Part shown: positions 37,601-49,489 of the stretch, in pieces | Layout: the number at the start of each line of letters is the position of its first letter | Numbering within the stretch: the first letter of the stretch is position 1 | Source: Callaeas wilsoni | Taxonomy: Eukaryota > Chordata > Aves > Passeriformes > Callaeidae | Assembly (NCBI GenBank): GCA_013398955.1 | Contig: VWPU01003052.1 | Span: 248,001 to 312,000 of the forward strand | Length of the DNA: 64,000 nt | Direction: 5' to 3' | Made by a program: the position numbers and the translations under genes | The notes under the pieces: generated by a model | Database searches by the model: none | What the model saw: the letters and a program-made list of their open reading frames with translations, nothing else | What the model was told of the DNA's origin: nothing

Positions 37601-38657
37601 GTTCAGCTCTTGAAAGGATTGTTCTACACCTAAACTTTTCTCCAGTAACACACATCAGGTCACTTTGAGAAAAATGGTACTTGATTAAATGAAGTTTTAG
37701 CCCGATAAATTATGGTTACTTTTATAATCCTAGGATTTTAAGAATTTGCAATTTTCAAGCAAAAGTTTTCAGAATTTTCCTTTCATTTAAAAATGGTAAC
37801 TTTTAATGGCAATTCCAGGAAGGGGAGGTAGAAAAATGCTGATTTTTTTTTTTTGAAAAAATATGTATTTTTTCATAGCCAGTGTAAACTACTTGCTAGT
37901 CAGCATTCTGAATGTTTGGACAGAGCAAATGTTCTAAAAAAAGTTTGATACGCATGATCTGAATACTTTGCCTTTTCAAGAATTTTCCTGCATTTCAGCT
38001 CACTGACTAAAATCTTGTTTGCCTTAGTCATTACAGTATATTCTATTAATTAAATTAAACTACATAAACTAATCCACTCATTCTCTTTGTGTTGAAATAA
38101 GTGTCCAGAGAGCATAATAAATCAAGCACATTTCTAAGGAGGGAAAAGGCATCTATTACTTTTATTAAAACTCTGAAAGTCAGAAAGGTACAGTTTAACC
38201 AGCATCAGCCACATCAGTTCTTCCACTGTGTAAGAAACCACTAGAGGACAAAGCATTGATCATGTCTGTCTGTAAGGGAGTGGTAGACAGCAGCTCTGCC
38301 TCTAGAGGAACTCTACAGATGGGCAAAAGACAAAGCAATGAGATGGATTTTCTGTCCAGCCAATCTGCTGGTGAGGTACTCAAGCAGGGCCTGAAATATC
38401 TGATGTATGTGTTCATGCTTTTGCTCTCCCCGTGGCAGTTATCTTTCTTCTTCATCATCCTTAATTTTGTCTATCAAAAAGGATTATATGGAATGATGTC
38501 TCTCTTTTTTTTAATGCATACATCATGAGGGTTATATTTTGAAATATCTCCCCTTTCTCACTCTCTCTTTCATGTCAATTTTAGTAACGAAAATAACTGA
38601 AAAAGAATATTGACAGAAAACAATCAGATAAAAACAGAAAATACAGTAGGATATAAT

Positions 38658-38673
38658 AAAAAAAAAAAAAAAA
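38658..38673. repeat. A16 homopolymer
   Basis: An uninterrupted run of sixteen A. No retrocopy body was seen immediately upstream. Confidence 0.9.
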
Positions 38674-39363
38674 GGAGTATAAGCTGGTAAACCTGAAAAG
38701 TTTCAGCATGTATTTTTATTGTTGTCCTTAGCTGCTGAACCTTATCTGTCAGTGAAACAAATGAACAAGTTTTCTTCATCTCTAGTGACTGCAATCCTAT
38801 CTCACGATAAGATTAAATTCTAGCATCATAAATCAACACATAGAATTAACATTAGGAGTCTGCCAACCAACCCTAGAAAATGTCAATTGATTATATTCTA
38901 TTCCTAGATCTTGATAATTGTAATTTGTCCTATGTATTTTATATTTAAATTTATTTGTTTAAACAGGATGACAATCACAGTAGGAACTACCTACAAACTT
39001 CAGGGGTAAGATGGAAAAAGAGTGAAGTCATGAGTCAGCCACAATTTTAATAGCTTTATCTCCTTTTTAGTTCTTGTTCTTGTTCTTTCTTTTTCAGCCA
39101 TGGAAATGGGTTTTGTTGAAGGTTTGTTTTTAAAGTATTCAAAAGATTTCCACTAGCATAAACAGGTTCTCACTGGCTTGTTCTAGGCTCTAAAATCTTA
39201 TCCTTCCTCAGCTACTTATGATTCAGCATTGTGTATTGATGCAGACTGTCAACAATCCTTCAAGATACACAACGTGGGGGTGATTGGTTTATGAAGTGTA
39301 ATTATTGTGAGTTACTCCCTCCTCTTTAGTGATATAGGCTGCAGAGCTATTTTGGGACTGCTC

Positions 39364-39415
39364 TGCTTTGAGACATGTACATTTTCTCCTGCTTTGAGAC
39401 ATGTACATTTTCTCC
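39364..39415. repeat. perfect 26-base tandem duplication
   Basis: Two identical copies of a unit beginning TGCTTTGAGACATGTAC and ending TTTTCTCC lie directly adjacent (second copy at 39390). Their perfect identity suggests a recent event. Confidence 0.95.
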
Positions 39416-41419
39416 CTGTTTTCCCAGGCACAGGGACAGCAAGAGGTAAGAAATACCCATACAGAGGTAAAGTGAAAGTTATTTGTCATCCTTTGGCCTT
39501 GTCCGCTGCTGGCACCACCTTGCTCACTTCTGCTGAGGGAGCACATGGGGCTCATAAAATCTGCTCCATGGAGCAGTTCAAAGGCTCGCAAATCTGCAAC
39601 AGGCTCATGAGGTAGGCATGTTAATGTGACACTGCTTTTGACAATTGGGTGCTATGAAATTATCACACACCGTCCCACTTCCTTTGAGATCAGTATTGGT
39701 GCACTTCACTGCCTATTCCCTACCTAGTCACAAGGACAAACCTAGAACTCGCTGGATGGAGGAAGACAGAAAAAAGAGCTAAATGTCATGTACCAGTCAT
39801 TCCCTACCTGCTAAACCCTGAGGTTTAGACAGGAGAACTCAGCTTAAATTTGCTACAGAAATGGGACTTCAGTGGTGCACACACTGTGAAGGACAAAGGT
39901 ATGCCAGCAGGGTGGTCACCTCAGGCATGACCAGCTTGGCCACCAGCTCCAGACATGCAGGTCACCCTGGAGAAATCCTGTGACACAGCAAGGCACAGCT
40001 GGGAAGACAGACTGGGGCAGATTAACAGCAGTGGCAGAGCTTTGAATTTTGTCCCATGAAATGCCTGAATTAATAGCCTACATCCTAACAAGACTGTGCC
40101 TGTTGAGTACTGTGCAGAGGCAGGTGTCTGTGTGTGTTTTGGTTTTGTTGTTGCTGTTCATGTTGTGGATTATTTATTGTGATGCAAGTAATTACATCTC
40201 TCTTTGTACTTTTTCTGTGGCTTAGAAACTTGTTTTTAACTATACTGCTATGTTTTATATGAACAGTATAAAAAAGAGGTCAGAAGGAAAATAGTAAAGG
40301 GAATAAGTGGTATGCTTGTATTGTTTTTTTTATTTTGGTCCCAAAATTACACATAGAAATTAAGAACAAAAATATCACCTATCTATGCTTGACCCTCAGT
40401 TCTTCAATTCACTCATCTCATATATCACCCACCAATCGACTTACCTTACATTCGGATCTCCTTAAATGAGCTAACAACTCAGTATTTCTTTCACTTACAG
40501 ACAGAAAAAACCCAAGATAATCTCTGTGTTGTTGCAATCAGTTGCAGTGAAGCTTCCTACTGTCTTTTTACAAAGTTTATAGCCCTCCGGCTCAGAAAGG
40601 TCAGATTTATTGTTGCCTATTTACTGGGATGTGAATTTATGAGTGTTCAGCTCTGAAGCCTGGTATAAACATAGCAGCATTGTCTTGTCACATGAGGTGG
40701 CCCACTGCTTTGGAGCAGAAGTCACACAAAGTGTGGCACAGAGGACTTGCACAGCTTTCATCAGGCTGGTACAAGGAAGACCTGCTCTGCTTGTGTCTGA
40801 TGATGCAAGCGATGATGGCTAGGCTGCCCTTACTGAACTTAGAAAAGGAAAACTTCCAAAGAGGGAAAGACTTTATAAGCTTGAATTATGACAAGCCCAT
40901 GATTCCAGTCTTTGTTTAGAGTAGTTTTTTTCCAACTAAAGTAGTGAATTACTGCTGACCTCTCTCTCTAAAACAATTAATTTCTTTATAGTAGTTAATG
41001 AAATATTGCGTAGAAGGGGGTTTTTTGATGCAGTGTATATAGCCTTTCAGATGGGTTTTGGTAAAGTCACTCTATGAAAAGATATTAAATAAACTCTGTA
41101 ACCAGGTAATGTGAGATAAGCCTTTCAGTGGATCAAAAAATGGCTAGGAAGCAAAGGTATGACTAAATTGATCATTTAACCTTGCTGTCAAAGGATCATT
41201 AGCAGCATGACCAGAAAGTTTAAGGGCAACTTTTTCAAAATATAGCTCTAAAAAGCCGTCAGAATATATTTCTATTACCATTTACATATTTGCATTAATT
41301 CTTCAAAATATTAGCATGTCTCTACTGTATCCAGACAAAATTCATCTGTCTTAATACCACTTGATATCTTTCCAAAGGTTGTCACAGCCTAGCCATGTGG
41401 AAAGATGAGAGCAATATGA

Positions 41420-41572
41420 AATCATAGAATCACAAAATGGCCTGGGTTGGAAAAGACCTTAGAAATCATCTAGTTCCAACCCCCTTCCATAAGCAGCAAC
41501 CCCTTTCACTAGACGAGGTTGCTAAGAGCTCCATCCAACCTAGCCTGAAACGCTTTCAGGAATGGGGCATCC
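41420..41572 (-). mobile_element. CR1 LINE tail, minus strand (left arm of inverted pair)
   Basis: The + strand reads AATCATAGAATCACAAAATGG, then GGTTGGAAAAGACCTTAG, ATCTAGTTCCAACCC and TGGGGCATCCA. This is the reverse complement of a CR1-J/Y-type 3' end of about 150 bases. Its truncated 5' end faces the next, oppositely oriented CR1 tail. Confidence 0.9.
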
Positions 41573-41582
41573 AGGTACAGAA

Positions 41583-41641
41583 TTGGAACTAGATGATCTT
41601 TAAAGTCCCTTCCAAGCCAGGCCACTCTATGTTTCTATGAC
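41583..41641 (+). mobile_element. CR1 LINE tail, plus strand (right arm of inverted pair)
   Basis: This short sense-oriented CR1 3' end runs from TTGGAACTAGATGATC through CCCTTCCAAGCCAGGCCA to the terminal TCTATGTTTCTATGA. It is nearly the exact reverse complement of 41420-41479, so the two can pair as a stem of about 58 bases with a loop of about 100. Confidence 0.88.
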
Positions 41642-41644
41642 TTC

Positions 41645-44200
41645 ATCAATGAGTAAAAACATCGAAAGCTGCAGATTAGGAGAGGTCCAGTTTAAAGCAA
41701 CAATCATTTTCAGTTACTTAAATCCTTTGGTGTGACCCTTAAAGTGTAGGTTAAAGTTCTGACCTAAAGGATAGAGGAGACGTGATCATTTAGCCACATT
41801 ATCGATTGTTCCACATGCCTATTTTCACTGGTGTCATTAGCAATTGCTTCAACTATTGTGTTCATATTTTATCTTTTCAATCTCTTGAGTATTTTGGTTC
41901 AGATTTAACTTTTCTCACAGGCACTGATATCCTATCCCAAGGATAAAAGTGTCAAGCCTAAGGTAATCTCTTTAAGAAAAACCTGAGGGACAGAAACATC
42001 ATTTTCTTTTTGCTTGTTTTTTGGCATTAGTTCTTGCAAGTAAAATGAAAGACTTGATTTGAAATTCAAGGCCAGATCTTAAGAGATGGTGGGCCCTTGC
42101 ATATCCCAGTGGCTTCAGTGAGATCAGTGCATTTCAGGACTCATCCCCAAGACTGGATTTGATGCATTGTTTTTGTTTTGGTATAGCTCTGCTAAGGAAT
42201 AATCCATTGAGAATTTACTGCCCTTTTGGAGAATACTCCTGGTTTCATGTACATATCTGTCATTTTTTTCCTTTGGCCTTGTCAAACTGAGCATGTTATT
42301 TTGTTGTTTGATAAGACATATATCATTTTATGAATTAACCATTTATACATGAATCAGAATATAGGCTGAAAAGTATAGATAGGGCTTTCTTCCAACAATA
42401 CTGTAAAAGAGTTCATATATTTTGATCATTTCACCCCCTACCCAAGCCCCCATTAAAGGAACTAGCCCTGAAATAATTCATAGCTTTGGCATTAAAACTG
42501 TCATCATGCTTCAGGGCTAACACAGTGGAGAAATAACTTCTCAGCAGTCTGCCAGTCTGGGGCAGGGGCTTAAGACTTTGCTTTCTGAAGCTTAGAGCTG
42601 TTTGTTTGTTTGTTTGTTTGTTTAATTCAAGGAAAGTTAGTTTCTGCAAAAGTTGGTGAGACTGTCCAGTAAGACTTGTATTACTCTGTTTCCTATTTAC
42701 AACACGCCAGCAGATAGAAAACATAACAAAAAAAGCTCACCTAGAAAAATTGGTGTTTTGACTTACACAAAAACCATTAAGGAGATTGGTATAAGTCAGA
42801 GGGGGAACAACAGAAGAAGGGATAATGCATCTAAACCTCTTTATCAGTGTTCTTTCTTCCCTATGCTACTTGTGTGCAGATGATTCCTGCTGCAGAAAGG
42901 GATATTCTGCAGAAAGTCTCAGTTACTTGGTGTTGATCACTAGCTATTGGTCTCACTGGCATTTTCCAAGGTATTCAGCTGTAAGTACCCATTGACCAAT
43001 CTCAGACTGACAGGACTAGACCAATAACATGTGTGTAGAATTTCACATGCTTTTTAAAATATTTTCACATTAAAACACTTTGAAGAATTCAAGATTATCT
43101 CCTCAGAATATTTATAAGACAGATTCATGTGGGAATTCATCCTGCTCTGTGCAATAGTAGCAGCACAAAGCAGCCTTAAAGTCAGCTTAGGCATTTCTTT
43201 GAGGGTTTCTCTGATGTACAGAAATCCTGTAGAAATGGCTTTTTTCCCTTTCCCTCACTGCAAGTTCCACTTCAAAGATGTTTGGATGGTATGACTACTG
43301 GAGAGGAACTTACTGCAAGTTTCTGTGCCCCAGGTATAGCCTACCATTACCAGAAGGACTTCTTGTGGCTCTTAGGAATCAGCAATACCTCAAGGTAGCC
43401 TCGAAACTACTTTAAATTACCATGAAATCCAAAGGTCAGCCCCAGGAACCTGAGGCTGGGAGATGTGCTTCTCCTCCTATCATTTTCCCTAGAACTTGTT
43501 CCGAATTGCCTCCTTTTCTGAAGTCATAGTCCAGTGATTCTAGTTTGCACCCTGATAGTAGACAGACTTTTTTCTTTCACCATCAGTGGAGATGCAGAGT
43601 GATTTTGATTAATGACTTCATTGTCCCCACCCAGCAAGAGACTTGCCTTTTTCAGTTTGCATCAGAATGGATGCTGAACTGACTGTAAGTCTCTAACTGG
43701 CAGTAGATTTCTCCTGCTGAGAAGGGAGGAAATTAGTCAGGAAAAAAAACAGTCACAAAATAATACTGATTTACTCTAACTTCAACTAGAATGTCAGTGG
43801 ATGCAAAAATTTTCCTAAACTTCCCCAGACTTTTTTTGTAAGTCTATACATGCAAGAAAGAAATGGTTTATGAAAATCAAAATAATCTTGAGAATCAAGT
43901 AAATTCACATTTAATTCTTTCATCTTGCATTTTTCCTGTGTATTTTTAATAAGAAGGAGAGTAAAGGCAGAGATGAATTTCCAGCGATATTAGCATTAGT
44001 GTATTTTCATGCCTGCCCCTACTCTTCTTCCAGTGAGGAGACTTGGTCTGTCTCAGGAATTTTAGGAATACTGGTTTGTTGATAGGCATGTAAAATTTTA
44101 ACATATAATGTCACGAGTATTAATGCCAGTCACAGATCATGACTGGGTCTTTCAAACGTCAGCTAGATCTACTCTTCACATCCAAGAACTTCTCAGGAAC
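41645..44200. other. unique AT-rich sequence, no gene recognised
   Basis: Contains the TTTG microsatellite at 42601. No exon or named repeat was supported otherwise. Confidence 0.5.
42601..42623. repeat. (TTTG)n microsatellite
   Basis: Five TTTG units plus TTT, uninterrupted. Confidence 0.95.
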
Positions 44201-44204
44201 ATGG

Positions 44205-45060
44205 CAATCAACAGCAGCTTTGACTGTAGTTACCGTGAAATTGTGGAGCATGACATCTAAGGTAGGAGAGTAGCAGAACATAGACTCTGTTCCTCAGAAA
44301 AATAAAATGCACCTCACACAGGAAACTGCTACATGGGATCACATAGGCAGCACCTCTACAGGGTGAAGAAGCTCTGGAAAGCTGACAAGCCTTCGAATGC
44401 AACCTCCTCCAACCACAATTGTGGATCACCCTATTACTCAGGAAAATAAGTAGGGCTATCAGGAGACTAGACTGGCTAAGGACTAGACAGGGAGCATGTG
44501 ACAGAGTTTTGGTGTAATAAAAAGGTACGATATTAGAAGTGGAAGGAGGGATAGGACACAAAGGAGGAATTTTAAAACTTTGAGTGTGCAGTGATGATAT
44601 TAGGAATGCCTAAGCTCACTTAAAGTTGATGCCCACGAGGGTCATGAAGTGTATCATACCCCAAGGGGCGTTAGGCAACGTTTGCAGCGGATTAGGGGAG
44701 GTGATCAGCACTGGTGAAACCACACCAGAGTGCTGATGTGAAGCACTTTTCATATAAGGAGAAGGTGAGAGATGGGACTGTTCAACATGAAGAAGAGAAG
44801 GCTCGGGTGGGATTTCTTCCATGTATATAAATACTTTAAGGGAAGGTTTGAGGAAGATGCAGTCAGGCTTTTTTAAGTGGTGCACAGCGACAGGACAAGA
44901 GGCAACAGGCACAAACTGAAACAAAGCAGGCTCTGTCTGAATATCAAGAAATACTTTTTTACTGTGAGAGTGACTGAGGACTGAAACAGGCTGCTCAGGA
45001 GTCTCAATCCTTGAAGTAGGTGACCCTGCCTAAGCAGGAACAGTAAAATGAGATTACCTC
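44205..45060 (+). mobile_element. internally deleted CR1 LINE, plus strand
   Basis: The first part (about 44205-44660) follows the CR1 ORF2 region ahead of the reverse transcriptase: TTTGACTG...ACCGTGAAATTGTGGAGC, CAACCTCCTCCAA, AAAAGGTACG...GAAGTGGAAGGAGG, and AGGAATGCCTAAGCTCAC. The second part (about 44665-45060) is the CR1 3' end: GGCAACGTTTGCAGCGGATT, GGAGAAGGTGAGAGATGGGA, AAGAGAAGGCTCGGG, GGACAAGAGGCAACAGGCAC, and TGACCCTGCCTAAGCAGG. The whole reverse-transcriptase core between them is missing. The tail stops inside the GATCTCCAG segment where the SINE begins. Antisense open frames at 44208-44561 and 44616-44924 are shadows. Confidence 0.83.
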
Positions 45061-45062
45061 CA

Positions 45063-45203
45063 GATCACAGCATCACAGAATATTCTGCACTGGAAGAGAT
45101 TTACAGGGATCATCAAGTCCAACTCTCAAATGCATGGCCCATATGGACATCAAACCCACAACCTTGATTATCACCATGCTCTGACCAGCTGAGCTAATCT
45201 CGG
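45063..45203 (-). mobile_element. tRNA-Ile-derived SINE with CR1 tail (TguSINE1-like)
   Basis: On the minus strand the 5' part (45203 down to 45135) is a tRNA-Ile-like sequence. It has a TAGCTCAGCTGG A box, GAGCATGGTG, then a shortened anticodon-loop region, GGTTTGATGTCC as a near-intact B box, and TATGGGCCA as the acceptor stem. The 3' part (to 45063) is a CR1-type tail with GTTGGACTTGATGATC and ending TTCTGTGATGCTGTGATC. tRNA-Ile heads joined to CR1 tails are the hallmark of the passerine SINE family TguSINE1, which uses CR1 machinery for copying. Loss of a few bases around the anticodon rules out a working tRNA gene. Confidence 0.88.
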
Positions 45204-45209
45204 TTTTTT

Positions 45210-46795
45210 CCAACCTCAAACATTCTTTGATCACGTGACAACAAGAAAATCTTCTACGTCTTTGATATTTTGGAGAGTGGAAGAACAGGGAATGTATTTT
45301 GAAGGGCACTAAATGGCTGTTATATTTTTACATGAAGGGAAAGACCTCTTAGGCTGCCAGAGAGAAAGTTTAGATAGCTTTTATTCCTTAGCAAGGTTTT
45401 TGCTAAATGACAGTTAAACTTCCTAGAAAAGGAAGGATATGAGGCGGCAGATGAGAAGGTGATTATGTGCACATCCATAGATAATATACTATTACTGACA
45501 GTTAGCTTGTTATAGAATGTGAAAAAAGCTAAGAACACACAAAGAATGTTTTCCTATCAATGCTGAAGTGAATGCTAAAATGTAAAAGTTGGAATTTTCT
45601 AATCATTTAGCCATATGGTTTATCCAATTTCTGCTTCTAAGTGGTGATTGTTGACCACCAGTCTGTAGAACAAGCACCAAAATCAGTGCTGCATTCACAC
45701 ACATGCTGCTCACAGTAGTCAAGGTCTTGACATTGTGTAACAAGAATAACACAATCACTACACATATAAATAACTAAAGGCATCTTGAAATTGATTCACC
45801 ACACAAATAAATCTGCAACCCAAACTTCTAAATGGTTGTAAGTTGTGCCTGTCATGATGCCAGCTGAAGTGCTGTTTCTGTTAACCTGGGTGGTGTATAC
45901 TTTGAATTTCATTTGAGTCAGTGAAATTCAAAGATTCGAGGTAACTGAAACAATTCTAGGGGACCCTTGCTGTCCTCCCTCTCATCTGCAAGGTCATCTG
46001 CCCAGCTTCTTGGAAGACATGTGGTGGGAGATGTTGGCTGCTCAGAGCCTGTGATACTGAGCTGCTCCTCTGATTGCTTGAGGACCCTCAGAGCTTTCTT
46101 GTTTGCATTGTTAGGGAGACCTCTAAGAGGACAGCCTTGGGGTCGCCTTGCGAAGAATATCATTGTTGGTTTATGTTCTGGCAGTTGCTCCTGATAGAAA
46201 CAAAGCCATGTTTGAAAATGCTGAACTACTCCAAAAAATCGGTTTTCTTTCCAGCAGCCCGTTTTCCTGATGAGAGGGTGCATTCACAGACAGCTTCCAA
46301 ATAACGCAAATGAAGAAAACAATTGTTACAAGAATGACTTTCAACACTTAAAAATTGCTTTCTGAACCTGTTTGAGATAGTCAGCTAAAAGGGTAGTCTT
46401 CTTTCATAACTCCTTTATAATAATGCACAGCTGGGTGAAAATTCATCTCAAACAATACTTACTTTTGTCTTTCCTTATTTACCATCATTATCATTACTTT
46501 TTACTTTGGTTAGCAGATGTTTCTTTAGTGCTCTGACATTCTTTATAATTTGCATATTTGTTAATTTAACTGGCAGAAAAGTCAACTTACTGTACAATAT
46601 GCACCTTCTATTTAACACTTGTATGTATGTGGCATATGTAACAGGAAAAGATCTGATATCCCCAATACATTTTTAATGTAAAAATTTAACATACTTTTTA
46701 AAATTCATATATTTGGGCTTTTCTTTGTGCCATGCAAAAATGTCTGATTGTTTAGAGCACCGCTCAAATCCAAGGAGGAATCATTTTGAGTCTAC
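45210..46795. other. unique sequence with one unexplained 121-codon frame
   Basis: No repeat was recognised. The minus-strand frame at 45918-46283 (121 codons) has a mixed, protein-like composition and no family that I recognise. Overlapping + strand frames of 75 and 76 codons weaken the coding argument. Confidence 0.4.
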
Positions 46796-46799
46796 AGTA

Positions 46800-47110
46800 T
46801 AAACTCATAGCATCCAGGATGCAGCTATGATGAACAAATCAGTAATTAATTGGGCATTCATTCCAGTGACCTGTCAGCATTCAAATGCTTTAATTAGATG
46901 GAGAAATGGAGGCAAGTAATGAGGGCCAAATCTGTATCCTTTTGAATACAGTGGCAAAACATCCACTTGCTGCAATAAGATTTAGTCCTAAATGCATGAC
47001 AGCACACTATAGAAGATGTCGTCTCCACCAACTGTGGTTCAAGTGTATAATACTGATAATGTCACTGGCATTGTATCTTTCGTTAAGGAAACAATGATGC
47101 TCTTAGGAAG
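46800..47110. promoter_or_regulatory. candidate conserved non-coding element
   Basis: The block contains AGTAATTAATTGGGC, TTCAAATGCTTTAATTAGATGG and CTGTGGTTCAAG, with no repeat signature. The density of homeodomain and nuclear-receptor-like words (TGACCTGTCA) is enhancer-like. This is inferred only from texture. Confidence 0.22.
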
Positions 47111-47114
47111 CTTT

Positions 47115-48175
47115 TTGTCTGCTCATGCATACAAAACAGGCAATTTTCATGAAGTATTAATTGCAAATTATCTAGTATAAATGAGGGTCCCATAAAGAAA
47201 AATCTACTTTATACTGTATCTGCTGTTTATTTCATTATTAGTATTCATTGTTTTGCTTATGTGGTACAGCTGAAAGGAAACACCATATCCTGTGTCAAGG
47301 AATCACACTTTAAATATGCAGGTGTATAGAGACCTGGAGGGTTTTTTCTATTCCCAAGCTTTTTCATAAGTACTCAAGCATGTATGTGTCTAAATGTACA
47401 CCAGGAACGTTTGTCTACCTAAGATTTTCTGTGCACATTGGTCAGTTTCAATTTCCACACACAGATAAACCATATTCAAAATTACCACACTAGATTAAAA
47501 TGCTGGTGATATATTTTATTTCCTTTGTCTTCCTAAGGTACTGACTGTAGCTCAACACCTGTTTGTTGCTACCTTGGTGCAGGTTGAAGTGCAGGTTTGA
47601 ACTATTTACTATGAAAAACATAGACCAGTTTTGAAAATTGACTTAAAATTTGATGTTCTTTCAAATTAAATTTATATGTTTTTTCCAGTCCTTTTCCTTT
47701 CACTGTCTTTTTTAAACAACTCTTCTAACTTACAAAATATGTAATGAAGTTCATGGCAAAATGCAGTGCACACAGAGGTCCTCCAGCTGCCTCTAAATGA
47801 GGAACATCCATCCATCCCAGAGAATCATAGGCCTCTAAGAGTCTTCCTCCACTTTTGTCTCCTCATGGCTGCTAGAAACCACCTTCTCATTTTTCAGCCT
47901 ATTAAAACCATGTATTCATGACCATCTTATCCAATTTTCTTCTTGTGCATATAATGTCCTCTTCTTTGTTGCTTAAGGAACAAGATTCCTTATGGTTTTA
48001 AGCATATATTGAACTTTATTTACAAAATAAAAACATTCTCCAGTAGCCTTCACCTTATAAGACCAAGCCACTGCATGTCTCCTGTCAAAAGCATGGTTTC
48101 TGTTCCTCTGAATACCCACATGTTCTTCTTTGTTGAACAAAATTGAATCAAACTGCATGCAATTTTTAGATGAAG
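47115..48175. other. unique AT-rich sequence, no gene recognised
   Basis: Nothing diagnostic. The last 300 bases may be an even more eroded extension of the LINE that follows. Confidence 0.45.
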
Positions 48176-48179
48176 TGCC

Positions 48180-48730
48180 AAATGTACAGACGCACTAATA
48201 CTTCTCGACCCCTCCTGAAAATATCCCGTATGATAGATTTGGGGATTTGGTTTGTACTTTTCATGGCCAAGTCAATCTGAAGTTCATAGATTTTCTGTGA
48301 TCCACTGATATATCCTATGTATTTCTATCTCCTGTCATTTCAAAATGATGAATTGTCAGGCTATAACAGAGATTCTTGTTATTAGTCCTCAAGTACATGA
48401 CTTGGCAATTTGTACAATTATACCTCATCCCTTCTTTTCCAGTTCACTCATCTATTCCAATATTATATTCTGATCCCTCTTTAAATTACTGTTTCCAGTG
48501 CTTTGTCACTGGCTGTTTTCATTCTTCTTCAAATGACTGACACAAGCCCTCAACCCCTCCCCACCAGATAGGTTCTACTTTTCCTCATAACTGTCTCACT
48601 GAAGCAGATCTGTTTAACCTAGATTTTTTTCCAGAAGAAATGTCACAAGCGGTCTTAAGGATATGGTCAAGCAAACTTTATAACAGCTCCCAAACATCTG
48701 AATCTTCAAAAATTTTCAGTTTCAGAGTAG
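48180..48730 (-). mobile_element. ancient CR1/L3-like LINE remnant, minus strand
   Basis: The + strand follows the reverse complement of an old CR1/L3 3' half: ACTAATACTTCTCGACCC, GATTTTCTGTGATCCACTGA, CAAGTACATGACTTGGCAAT, CCAGTTCACTCATCTATTCC, and AAACTTTATAACAGCTCCC. A segment at about 48560-48650 fits poorly and may be an insertion. There is no coding capacity. Confidence 0.7.
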
Positions 48731-48734
48731 TATT

Positions 48735-49485
48735 TCAAGTACATAAACATTAAATTCCTAAAAGAGGAACTTTAGAAAATCCCTTGATACATTTCACTTC
48801 TTTCTGTTTATAAGATCATTACTGAGATTTCCCCCCTCCCATATTCTTCCCTGGACCTCAATAAGGTCTTTGGTTTGGTTTTTGGTTTTTTTCCTGATCT
48901 TTCCCACAGGTGCTTCACATAGCTTGTATAACTTTGATGAGAATCACTTTGGGTGCCATGCTCAATTTTGGGAGGTCTTTATTTTTTCCATTTCTAAGAG
49001 CCACCATCTGGGAGCAGAACAGCTTCCCACCACTGCGGAGGGCTGGGGTCTCACCACTAGCACTGCTAAATAAGACAGAGTTCTTCTGACTATGACAACT
49101 TTAAAAGTTCTAGCCAATATGAAGCAGAGATCAGTATCTGACATGCATAAATTTCTGGGGCTAGAAAGGATGATAGTTAATATGGTCACCTGAGCCAAGC
49201 CTTAGATCATGGTGACTGGAGAATCTTGCCCCAGCTGTAGGACACTGGCATCATCCCTGAGTACACTTTGTTTCAAAACATGCATTTGAAATTGTTTTGT
49301 TTGACTTTGAAACTGAACAAATCTCTGCTGAGTTCATCAAATACCTACTTAGCACCAGCCCTATTGCCTGAGTAAGCTCACCAGAGTCCAGTGTTTCATA
49401 GCTGCTTATTCAGCTCAGCTGATCTATTACCCTATCTGCTCAGAAATTGCCTAAAAAACTAGAACCAAGAGTTCTTGAGCTCAGA
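48735..49485. other. unique sequence, no gene recognised
   Basis: No exon or repeat was identified. It lies downstream, in the minus-strand sense, of the coding-like island that follows. Confidence 0.45.
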
Positions 49486-49489
49486 TAGC

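Larger units (their letters stand above)
37605..41415. other. unique AT-rich sequence, no gene recognised
   Basis: It contains an A16 run, a 26-base duplication at 39364 and a GC-richer, gene-like stretch at about 39800-40080 with no open frame or repeat match. No exon is supported. Confidence 0.5.

Noticed and set aside
44208..44924. Minus-strand frames of 117 and 102 codons
   Set aside because: Both are antisense to the internally deleted CR1.
45135..45203. Functional tRNA-Ile gene on the minus strand
   Set aside because: The anticodon region is shortened and a CR1-type tail follows, so it is a SINE head and not a tRNA gene.
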